The notes under the pieces are model-generated. The model did no database searches. It had not been told where the DNA came from and saw nothing but the letters and a program-made list of their open reading frames with translations. 20,917 nt of DNA from an uncultured Collinsella sp. (GTDB lineage Bacteria > Actinomycetota > Coriobacteriia > Coriobacteriales > Coriobacteriaceae). Positions 14,494-20,917 of this stretch are shown in pieces. Both the position numbers and the translations under genes were made by a program. Positions within the stretch are counted from its first letter, which is position 1. Each line of letters begins with the position of its first letter. Where the stretch lies: contig CABRWN010000015.1 of NCBI GenBank assembly GCA_902474645.1, positions 1 through 20,917 of the forward strand, given 5' to 3'.

Positions 14494-15438
14494 ATGCCCG
14501 CGCTTATCACCCATCATCTGTTTGGCGAGGAAAGCATCGACCGTCTTCCGCAGGGCGTCATCACGTCCGATGAAGAGCGCATTGCCTTTATCTTGGGCAA
14601 CCAAGGCCCCGACCCGTTCTTCTTTCACATTCTGACACCGCGTGTTTTCGACTGCACGCTGCTGGCGCAGGTCATGCATCGGTCGCGCATGTCTCGCCAG
14701 TTCGCGTGCCTGCGCGACGGCGTGTCGCATCTGCTGCCGCGCGACGCCAGCTTGGGTCGTGCCTTTGCGCTGGGCCTGCTGTCTCATTACGTGCTCGACC
14801 GCAACGCCCATCCCTTTGTCTATGAGCAGCAGTTTGGCATTGTCGAGTCCGATTCAGAGCTTGAGGATTCGAGCAGTCAGGTCCATGCCGTGATCGAGAG
14901 CGACCTGGATGTGCTGATGCTGCAGCTTAAACGCGATGGCGCTACGGTTGACGATTACCCGCCGGCGGGCGAGATCGTCACCACCGATCGCATCAATCGC
15001 GTGGCCGGCGTGCTGATGAGCTATGTTGCCGGACGCGTGTACGGCATAGACATTCCGGCGGGGGAGTACGGTGCTGCCGTTGCCAATATGCAGCGACTTT
15101 ACCGCGCGATTGAGCCGGCCGGCTCCGCAAAGACGCGCGCGATCTCGCTGGTTGAGGGCTTGGTGCACGACTACTCGCTGCTCGACGGCCTTGCCCATCG
15201 CGTGACGACGGAACTGCCCGAGCGCACCGGTAACCTGGGCCATCTGACATGGAAGAATCCCTTTACCGACGAGGTCTCGAACGAGAGTTTCCCCGAGGTC
15301 TTTGATCGCGCGCTGGTCGATTACGAGTGCACGGTCGCACGTTTTATCGAGACCGGTGACATGGATGCCGTGACCAGTCACGTCAACTACAGCGGTCGCG
15401 TGCTCAATGCCGATGAGGAGTTCGACCGCGGGGAATAG
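14494..15438 (+). CDS. Zinc-dependent phospholipase C-like protein
   Basis: A 314-residue protein of the bacterial zinc-dependent phospholipase C/S1-P1-like fold. Candidate metal ligands are conserved: His7/His8 in MPALITHHLFG, Asp40 in GNQGPDPFF, His98 in GLLSHYVLD, Asp102, His106 in NAHPF, and His131/Glu135 in HAVIESDLD. There is no signal peptide, unlike secreted clostridial phospholipases, so it probably acts inside the cell and its substrate is unknown. The ATG at 14494 has GAAAGGAT upstream; an in-frame GTG at 14464 falls in the promoter region. It follows the module 1 regulator by 92 bases with a possible promoter of its own. Confidence 0.8.
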   Translation: MPALITHHLFGEESIDRLPQGVITSDEERIAFILGNQGPDPFFFHILTPRVFDCTLLAQVMHRSRMSRQFACLRDGVSHLLPRDASLGRAFALGLLSHYVLDRNAHPFVYEQQFGIVESDSELEDSSSQVHAVIESDLDVLMLQLKRDGATVDDYPPAGEIVTTDRINRVAGVLMSYVAGRVYGIDIPAGEYGAAVANMQRLYRAIEPAGSAKTRAISLVEGLVHDYSLLDGLAHRVTTELPERTGNLGHLTWKNPFTDEVSNESFPEVFDRALVDYECTVARFIETGDMDAVTSHVNYSGRVLNADEEFDRGE

Positions 15439-15539
15439 GGCCCGTGCGTGCCCCTTTGCCGAATCCTTACCGGTGCTTCTGGACAATTGGGGTACGATGA
15501 ACTAACTGCATATCGGGCAAATACGAAGGGTCCCTGTCC

Positions 15540-16799
15540 ATGAAATACACCAAGCTCGAGCGTAACTGGGTTATGTACGATGTGGGCAATTCGGCCCTCG
15601 TGCTGCTCAATACCTCGGTGGTGCCCATTTACTTTAACGCCATCAATACCGGCGCTTCCTCGGCCGACCTGGTGGTCGCCTGGGGCAATGCGCAGACGAT
15701 CGCCTCGCTGGTCATCGCCATGCTCATGCCCATTCTGGGCGCGCTTGCCGACTATGCCGGCAACAAGATCAAGTTCTTCTTGGGCTTCTTCCTCACGGGC
15801 CTGGTGCTTTGCCTGGCGCAGGCTATCCCAATGTCCGCCATGGCATTTTTGACCGTGTACGTGCTGTGCACCATCGGCCTTAACTCTTCTATGACGTTCT
15901 ACGACGCCATGCTGCCCGACGTTACCACCGACGAGCGCATGGACGCCGTGTCCAGCTCGGGCTATGCCTGGGGCTACATCGGTTCCACCGTGCCGTTCGT
16001 CATCTGTCTGGCGCTCATCATGGGCGGCCCCGCTCTTGGCGTCCCCACCATGCTGGCAACGCGTCTGTCGTTTGTCATCACTGGTGCCTGGTGGCTCATC
16101 TTTACTTTGCCGCTCATTCGCACCTATAAGCAAAAGTACGGTCGCGAGCGCGGTCCCGAGGACACCATCGGCCACATCGTGGGCGGTGTGTTCTCCGAGG
16201 TCGGACACACCATGCGCGAGATCGCCCACAACAAGACCGTGCTGGTCTACATGATCGCGTTCTTCTTCTATATCGATGGCGTCCACACGGTCATTTCCAT
16301 GGCAACCAGCTACGGATCGGCCTTAGGCATCGATTCGACGCAGCTGGTGCTGGCGCTGCTCGTTACGCAGTTCGTGGCCTTTCCGTCCGCCATCATCTAC
16401 GGGAAGCTCGCCGGACGCGTGGGCACGCTCAACATGATCCTGGTGGCGGTCGCCGCCTACATGGGCATTGTGCTGTTCGCCGCGTTCTTCCTAAAGACCG
16501 CCTTTGAGTTTTGGGTGCTTGCCATTATGGTCGGCCTGTTCCAGGGCGGCGTGCAGGCGCTTAGCCGTAGCTACTTTGGTCGCATTATCCCCAAGGAAAA
16601 GTCCAACGAGTACTACGGCTTCTTTGACATCTTCGGTCGCTATGCAAGCGTCATGGGCACTTTCCTAGTGTCGGTCGTCACCTCGCTGACCGGCAACCCG
16701 TCGCTGGGCGTCCTTTCCATTGGCGTGCTGCTGATCGTTGGCTTTATGCTGCTGGTCCGCCTGTCCCGCATGACTCGGGCGGCAGAGCACGCCGCATAG
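15540..16799 (+). CDS. MFS transporter, Atg22/UMF1 family
   Basis: A 419-residue membrane protein with about twelve hydrophobic segments. The N-terminal RNWVMYDVGNSA and the later GGVQALSRSYFGRIIPKEKSNEYYGFFDIFGR are recognisable signatures of the UMF1/Atg22-like branch of the major facilitator superfamily. Yeast Atg22 exports amino acids from the vacuole; bacterial members are mostly uncharacterised. GAAGGG nine bases upstream supports the start. It lies between the phospholipase-like gene (101-base gap) and the glycosyltransferase (171-base gap), so it may be transcribed alone. Confidence 0.9.
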   Translation: MKYTKLERNWVMYDVGNSALVLLNTSVVPIYFNAINTGASSADLVVAWGNAQTIASLVIAMLMPILGALADYAGNKIKFFLGFFLTGLVLCLAQAIPMSAMAFLTVYVLCTIGLNSSMTFYDAMLPDVTTDERMDAVSSSGYAWGYIGSTVPFVICLALIMGGPALGVPTMLATRLSFVITGAWWLIFTLPLIRTYKQKYGRERGPEDTIGHIVGGVFSEVGHTMREIAHNKTVLVYMIAFFFYIDGVHTVISMATSYGSALGIDSTQLVLALLVTQFVAFPSAIIYGKLAGRVGTLNMILVAVAAYMGIVLFAAFFLKTAFEFWVLAIMVGLFQGGVQALSRSYFGRIIPKEKSNEYYGFFDIFGRYASVMGTFLVSVVTSLTGNPSLGVLSIGVLLIVGFMLLVRLSRMTRAAEHAA

Positions 16800-16848
16800 G
16801 AGCGAGCGGCTATTGTGCCTGTCCACGGCACTCTTTTGGGGTTATCCG

Positions 16849-16876
16849 CAATAAACATTGCGACTTGCGAGCAATG
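16849..16876. promoter_or_regulatory. Cluster of GCAAT/ATTGC inverted repeats upstream of the glycosyltransferase
   Basis: GCAAT (16849-16853), ATTGC (16857-16861) and GCAAT (16871-16875) alternate in orientation. CATTGC (16856-16861) and GCAATG (16871-16876) are a perfect 6-bp inverted pair. TTGCGA is repeated at 16858-16863 and 16865-16870. A TATGAT at 16892-16897 may be a -10 element. It is a candidate operator/promoter region. Confidence 0.35.
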
Positions 16877-16914
16877 ATTTGCCCAAGTGGGTATGATGGA
16901 ATCAGCTAGGTCGC

Positions 16915-16949
16915 GGGGCGTCGCCTGTGTTTGGCGGCGTCCCGTTTTT
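16915..16949 (+). terminator. Terminator-like hairpin in the glycosyltransferase leader
   Basis: GGGGCGTCGCC (16915-16925) pairs with GGCGGCGTCCC (16933-16943) over 11 positions, two of them G-U, around a 7-base loop, followed by G and TTTTT (16945-16949). It ends 21 bases before the glycosyltransferase start. It is either the terminator of the MFS gene, 116 bases after its stop, or an attenuator of the next operon if the TATGAT at 16892 is a real -10. Confidence 0.7.
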
Positions 16950-16970
16950 GTGTTGCAGGGAGGGTAAGGC

Positions 16971-18158
16971 ATGAACGCCACGGTCGTGATTCCAACGTAT
17001 TGGGCGGGCGATGACGCTTGCGCAAACGCCCCTGGCACCTATGACCATTCGACGCGACTCAACGCCGACAATCCCGAACTCGACCGCTGCCTGGCCTCGC
17101 TTGAGCAGGTACGTGACATCCCGCGCATCATCCTTTTGGTGGTCTGTCCCGTTTCTGCCACAGCCGATGTGTCGCTGCGCGTGCACGAGATTGTCGACGC
17201 GCATCCCACGCTCAAGGTCACCGTTGTCACCAACACCCAGGCCTCGCGCATTGCAGACCGGGTTGCTCAGATCGCGCCCAAGGGTTCGGGCGAGTGCGTG
17301 AGCCTGCGAGGCTACGGTGCCATCCGCAACATGGGGCTAGCCTGTGCCGCTGTGCTGGGGCATGACGCGGTTATCTTTTTGGATGACGATGAGACTGTCA
17401 TCGACGCCGACTTTATGAAGCGCGCGACCTATGCGTTGGGGCAGCAGACACGTCAGGGCTTGCCGATCTTGGTTAAGAGCGGCTATTTCTACGATCGCGA
17501 CGGGTCGCCGCTGGCTCCCACGGACAAGGCGGGCATCTGCCATCGTTGGTGGACCAAGCGCATCGAGTTCAACCGTTGGATGAAAAAGGCGCTCTCGGGC
17601 ACCCGCATCTCGCGCTCCAACTACGTGTGCGGCGGCCTGATGGCCCTGCACGCCCGCGCCTTTACGCGTGTGGCCTTTGACCCGTTTATCACCCGCGGCG
17701 AGGACTTGGATTACCTCTTTAACATGCGCATGTTTGGCTACGACGTGTGGTTCGATAACGAGTGGACCGTGCGCCATCTGCCTCCGGAGTCCGAAAAGCG
17801 CTCACCGCGCTTTATGCAGGATGTATACCGTTGGTACTACGAACGGGCCAAGTTGACATTCGCCGCGCATCAAAAGGAGCTCATTCCCGTTACGGCGGCA
17901 TCACTCATGCCCTACCCGGGCCCTTGGATTTCGCGCGAGCTCGACGACCGCGTGCGCAAGACTGCTATGGTCCGCAGTGTGTTTACCCGCGAGCATGAGG
18001 GCTACCTGCGCATTTGGCGCCATGGTATCGGCGAGGCAAAGGCCTATGCGCGCCAAAACGCTGCAAGCTACCTGCGTTTCCAGAGCTTTTGGCCCAAGAT
18101 CATGGACGGGCTTTGGCGTGACGCACAACTGATCAGTATCCTGGAGGGGGCCGAATGA
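16971..18158 (+). CDS. Glycosyltransferase family 2-like protein
   Basis: A 395-residue soluble protein of the GT-A fold. The N-terminal MNATVVIPTYW is the usual family 2 beta-strand. RGYGAIRNMGL (about 113-123) and IFLDDDE (Asp138-Asp140) give the nucleotide-sugar and metal-binding motif. RGEDLDYLF (about 242-250) carries the acidic catalytic-site motif, and RHLPP (from about 268) the following histidine. No membrane segment is seen. Acceptor and donor are unknown; a role in cell-envelope or polysaccharide synthesis is inferred from the fold. AGGGAGGG six bases upstream fixes the start. Its TGA overlaps the ATG of the module 2 kinase by four bases (ATGA), so the two are translationally coupled, an unusual pairing. 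Confidence 0.85.
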   Translation: MNATVVIPTYWAGDDACANAPGTYDHSTRLNADNPELDRCLASLEQVRDIPRIILLVVCPVSATADVSLRVHEIVDAHPTLKVTVVTNTQASRIADRVAQIAPKGSGECVSLRGYGAIRNMGLACAAVLGHDAVIFLDDDETVIDADFMKRATYALGQQTRQGLPILVKSGYFYDRDGSPLAPTDKAGICHRWWTKRIEFNRWMKKALSGTRISRSNYVCGGLMALHARAFTRVAFDPFITRGEDLDYLFNMRMFGYDVWFDNEWTVRHLPPESEKRSPRFMQDVYRWYYERAKLTFAAHQKELIPVTAASLMPYPGPWISRELDDRVRKTAMVRSVFTREHEGYLRIWRHGIGEAKAYARQNAASYLRFQSFWPKIMDGLWRDAQLISILEGAE

Positions 18159-19498
18159 TCGACCGCCGCGCCCAGCGCGATAGTTCAATATCAATCTTTC
18201 GCATCATTGCCGTTGCCTGCGCCATTTGCGTGCTGGTGTACTTTATTTTTGCCTTGGTGACCGGTATCGAGCCGATCGCCACGGTGATTGCCTGCGCGCT
18301 GCTGTGCATCTTTCTGTGCATCTTTATCTTTTTGACGCTCAATCCCGATTCGGTGCGCTCCCAGTACACCGAGGAGACGCTCTCGGTGGCCTCGGCCATG
18401 CTCGAGGACATTAAGGGCGGTCTGACGCAGGAGTCGGCGCGTTTGGTGTGCCGGCGCATTTTGCCCGAGACGCGCGCCATGACGGTGGCCATCACCGACG
18501 AGGGCAACGTGCTTGCCTGCGCGGGAGAGTTTGAGGAAAAACTACTGCCAGATTCTCCCATCCACACGCTTGCCACACGCTACGTTATCGAACATGGCAT
18601 CGTGCAGTCGTTCAACCGTATGGTGGATGTCGTGGGCTCGGACGGCTCGCACAACCAAGTTCCCGCCGGCATTATCGCCCCCATCAAGGTGGGCGATCGT
18701 ACCGTCGGCACGCTCAAGTTCTACTACAAGACCCCGCGCGCCGTCGACCGTACCCAGTATGCGCTTGCCTCGGGTTTTGCCGAGATCTTGTCCACGCAGC
18801 TCGCCATCCACGAGCTCGAGGTGCAAAAGGAACTCACGGCGCGCGCCGAGGTGCGTGCGCTGCAGGCGCAGATTAACCCGCACTTCCTGTTCAACACGCT
18901 GAACACCATTGCATCGTTTACGCGCACCGACCCGCTGCGGGCTCGCGAACTGCTTCGTGAGTTCTCATCGTTCTATCGTGCCACGCTCGACAACTCGGGA
19001 TCGCTTATTCCGGTCTCGCGCGAGGTTGCACAGACCAAGCGCTACCTTACCTTTGAGAAGGCCCGCTTTGGCGAGGACCGCGTGCTTGCGACGTTCGATG
19101 TGTCCGATGACGTGGAAGATACGCTGGTGCCGGCGTTCGTGATCCAGCCGATTGTCGAGAACGCCGTGCGTCATGGTATGGGCGATGACGACGCCCTGAG
19201 GATCGACGTGACCGTTCACCAAGACGGCGAGGATGCAATCTTGATTGCCGTGGCCGATAATGGCGTGGGCATGGATGAGGGTACCGCCGCCAGACTGTTT
19301 GACGAACGCTCTGCCCGTCCCGACGCCAGCTCTCCCCAGGGTGGCGGCGCCGGTGTGGCCATGCACAATATTTCGGAGCGCATCCATCGCTTTTATGGGC
19401 CGCACTCCTATACGCGTGTCGAATCGGCGCCGGGCAAGGGCACCAAAGTGCTCCTTCATCTTGATTTGTCAGAGAGCATCTTTGACATTCAAGAGTAA
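18155..19498 (+). CDS. LytS-type sensor histidine kinase (module 2)
   Basis: A 447-residue membrane kinase, paralogous to the one at 12244. Two hydrophobic segments lie at about 13-35 and 40-62, followed by a GAF-like region (about 70-195, with AGIIAPIKVGDRTVGTLKFYY). The His_kinase domain has phospho-acceptor His243 in QINPHFLFNT. The HATPase_c domain has Asn336 in IVENAVRHG and the G1 box VADNGVGMD (Asp368), with a glycine-rich GGGAGVAM loop near 396-403. GGAGGGGG at 18143-18150 lies within the end of the glycosyltransferase gene. The regulator gene follows at 19571. The extracytoplasmic part is minimal, so sensing is probably by the membrane helices or the cytoplasmic GAF domain. Confidence 0.92.
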   Translation: MIDRRAQRDSSISIFRIIAVACAICVLVYFIFALVTGIEPIATVIACALLCIFLCIFIFLTLNPDSVRSQYTEETLSVASAMLEDIKGGLTQESARLVCRRILPETRAMTVAITDEGNVLACAGEFEEKLLPDSPIHTLATRYVIEHGIVQSFNRMVDVVGSDGSHNQVPAGIIAPIKVGDRTVGTLKFYYKTPRAVDRTQYALASGFAEILSTQLAIHELEVQKELTARAEVRALQAQINPHFLFNTLNTIASFTRTDPLRARELLREFSSFYRATLDNSGSLIPVSREVAQTKRYLTFEKARFGEDRVLATFDVSDDVEDTLVPAFVIQPIVENAVRHGMGDDDALRIDVTVHQDGEDAILIAVADNGVGMDEGTAARLFDERSARPDASSPQGGGAGVAMHNISERIHRFYGPHSYTRVESAPGKGTKVLLHLDLSESIFDIQE

Positions 19499-19570
19499 AA
19501 TATAAGGCTACGGGCTCAACGTCATGCGATGGATGCCCGGCGTAGTTAGTTGACGAAAGGTTTTATCCCT

Positions 19571-20287
19571 ATGCTGCGTGCGATGATTGTGGATGATGAG
19601 GCGCCGGCTCGCTCGGAGCTTCGCTTCCTGCTCGAGCAAACGGGCAAGATCGGCACGATCACGGAGGCGTCGAGCGTCCGCTCCGCCATCGAGATGCTTA
19701 TGGAAAGTCGCGTGGATGTCGTGTTTCTCGATATCTCGATGCCCGGTGCCTCGGGCCTGCAACTTGCCGAGGCGCTGCATAAGCTTAAAAATCCGCCGGC
19801 GATCGTGTTTGTGACTGCGTATAGCGACCATGCGGTCGAGGCATTCGACGTGGATGCCGTCGACTATCTGATGAAGCCGGTCGAGGAAGCTCGCTTGGAT
19901 CGCGCGATCGAGAAGGTCATGCAACGCGCCAAGCCGGTTACGGACAGCAAGGTGACCATCGAGCGTATCCCGGTGGAAAAGGGCGGCCGCAAGGTGCTCA
20001 TTCCCGTGGACGACATTCGCTTTATCATGGCCAAGGACGATTACTCCTGCATCTATACCGTCGATGATCGCTTTTTGTCGACGACCTCGCTGGCGCAGTT
20101 TGAGGCCAAGCTCTGCGACTTTGGCTTCTTCCGTGTTCACCGCCGCTATATCGTCAACTTGGCGTGCGTCACGGACGTCGAGACGGTGCCCTCGGGCGCC
20201 ATCCAGCTGGGCATTACGGGCGTCGACGAACGCGTGCCGGTTTCGCGCCGCCGCGTCGTGCCGCTCAAGAAGGCCCTGAGTCTCTAG
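19571..20287 (+). CDS. LytTR-family response regulator (module 2)
   Basis: A 238-residue regulator paralogous to that of module 1. The receiver domain has VDDE acidic residues near position 8, phospho-acceptor Asp54 in VFLDISMPG, Thr82 in FVTAY and Lys102 in YLMKPVE. The LytTR DNA-binding domain (about 130-238) contains FRVHRRYIVNLACV and VPVSRRRVVPLKKAL. The ATG at 19571 has CGAAAGG ten bases upstream; a TTG at 19550 is an in-frame alternative that precedes this site. It lies 72 bases after its kinase and is followed by an intrinsic terminator, so the operon is glycosyltransferase-kinase-regulator. Confidence 0.93.
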   Translation: MLRAMIVDDEAPARSELRFLLEQTGKIGTITEASSVRSAIEMLMESRVDVVFLDISMPGASGLQLAEALHKLKNPPAIVFVTAYSDHAVEAFDVDAVDYLMKPVEEARLDRAIEKVMQRAKPVTDSKVTIERIPVEKGGRKVLIPVDDIRFIMAKDDYSCIYTVDDRFLSTTSLAQFEAKLCDFGFFRVHRRYIVNLACVTDVETVPSGAIQLGITGVDERVPVSRRRVVPLKKALSL

Positions 20288-20293
20288 CACACT

Positions 20294-20344
20294 GGCCCCG
20301 CAGCCCTGTAGACCCATCGTCTGCGGAGCCGTGGGGCCTTTTTT
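20294..20344 (+). terminator. Intrinsic terminator of the module 2 operon
   Basis: GGCCCC (20294-20299) pairs with GGGGCC (20333-20338), with an inner GCAG/CTGC stem, followed by six T residues (20339-20344). It begins seven bases after the regulator stop codon. Confidence 0.85.
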
Positions 20345-20383
20345 GTATGTATCTGCCGAATCGTTTTTTGCGGAAGGGATCCC

Positions 20384-20851
20384 ATGAACAGTGCAAGCGC
20401 CAAGCGCATCGACATCATCTCGGACACCCACGGCTATTTATCGCCTGCGCTCTTGGATGAGCTTGAGGGCGCAGACCTGATCATCCATGCCGGCGACCTC
20501 ACGTCGGAGATGGACTACGAGCACCTATGCACCATCGCCCCCGTGCGGGCCGTACTGGGTAACAACGATTACTACCGCGACTACGGCCCCGATGTAGACC
20601 GTCTTGCGCTCTTTACCTACGAAGGTCTCAAATTCGCCGTAGCCCACTACCGCGAAGACCTTCCGGTGGGATCCGTAGACGTAGCCATCAACGGCCACAC
20701 CCACGTAACCAAAGAAGCCCAAGTGGGCCGCTGCTTAGTCCTCAACCCGGGCAGCGCCAGCTACCCCAGAGGCACTCGAGGCCCCACCATGGCCAGAATG
20801 CTCGTCAAAGACGGCAAGATCATAAGCACCAAGTTTATTGACCTAGACTAA
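20384..20851 (+). CDS. YfcE/MJ0936-type metallophosphoesterase
   Basis: A 155-residue calcineurin-like phosphoesterase. The metal-binding motifs are complete and in order: Asp14-x-His16 in SDTHG, Asp38 in HAGD, Asn60/Asp62 in GNND, His88, and His105-x-His107 in NGHTH, followed by NPGS at 121-124. The family includes small phosphodiesterases active on model substrates; the physiological substrate is unknown. The length is typical of the compact archaeal/bacterial type. GGAAGGG lies just before the ATG. It sits between two terminators and is probably monocistronic; its promoter must lie in the short gap 20345-20383 or it depends on readthrough. Confidence 0.92.
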   Translation: MNSASAKRIDIISDTHGYLSPALLDELEGADLIIHAGDLTSEMDYEHLCTIAPVRAVLGNNDYYRDYGPDVDRLALFTYEGLKFAVAHYREDLPVGSVDVAINGHTHVTKEAQVGRCLVLNPGSASYPRGTRGPTMARMLVKDGKIISTKFIDLD

Positions 20852-20858
20852 CCGCAAC

Positions 20859-20896
20859 AAAAACGGGGGATGCACAATGCATCCCCCGTTTTTGTT
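20859..20896 (+). terminator. Strong intrinsic terminator after the phosphoesterase
   Basis: AAAAACGGGGGATGC (20859-20873) and GCATCCCCCGTTTTT (20879-20893) form a perfect 15-bp stem with a 5-base loop and a T-rich tail. The A-run on the left arm makes it potentially bidirectional, so it could also serve a convergent gene beyond the window. Confidence 0.96.
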
Positions 20897-20917
20897 TAAG
20901 CCAAAGGCTGAAGTTCA

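Noticed and set aside
19499..19570. Stem between kinase and regulator of module 2 as an internal terminator
   Set aside because: The CTACG/CGTAG-based stem is bulged with a long loop and no T-run, so it cannot be supported as a terminator.

Overview
The window looks like chromosome of a high-GC Gram-positive gut bacterium of the Coriobacteriia, most likely Collinsella or a close relative. This is an inference from GC-rich codon use with strong Shine-Dalgarno sites, a lactose/cellobiose-type PTS with a LicR-like regulator, LytS/LytTR signalling pairs, and short palindromic repeats between genes. No marker gene or database match was available to confirm it. All confident genes but one lie on the + strand. 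No rRNA, tRNA, CRISPR array, integrase or complete insertion sequence was seen.

Layout. Positions 1-572 are a gene-poor, partly AT-rich stretch with inverted repeats and a doubtful minus-strand reading frame. A stand-alone carbamate kinase gene (arcC, 573-1535) follows, ending in a terminator and a block of REP-like palindromic repeats (1644-1794). Next is a beta-glucoside utilisation locus: a LicR-type PRD/PTS regulator (1960-3855), then IIA, IIB and IIC of a cellobiose-type PTS and a GH1 6-phospho-beta-glucosidase (3975-7456), closed by a strong terminator. Together these import and phosphorylate a beta-glucoside and hydrolyse it to glucose-6-phosphate plus the aglycone or glucose. A second repeat-filled gap (7457-7908) holds near-identical copies of the first repeat block and leads into the only minus-strand gene, a membrane-anchored C39-like cysteine peptidase (7909-8910).

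From 9265 an APC-family amino-acid permease and a metal-dependent amidohydrolase form a probable transport-and-hydrolysis pair. Both have strongly C-ending codon use. The 131-base gap between them carries a composite hairpin and an H-type pseudoknot candidate. A terminator separates the amidohydrolase from the first LytS-type histidine kinase/LytTR regulator pair (12244-14401). After it come a zinc-dependent phospholipase C-like protein, an Atg22/UMF1-type MFS transporter, and a family 2-like glycosyltransferase whose stop codon overlaps the start of a second, clearly paralogous kinase, followed by its LytTR regulator (16971-20287). The window closes with a YfcE-type phosphoesterase and a strong terminator.

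The least ordinary features are the duplicated signalling modules (one coupled to a glycosyltransferase), the terminator-like hairpin inside that glycosyltransferase's leader, the pseudoknot candidate before the amidohydrolase, shared ATTGC/GCAAT inverted repeats upstream of the kinase units, and the REP-like repeat family, one copy of which supplies the stop codon of the C39 gene.
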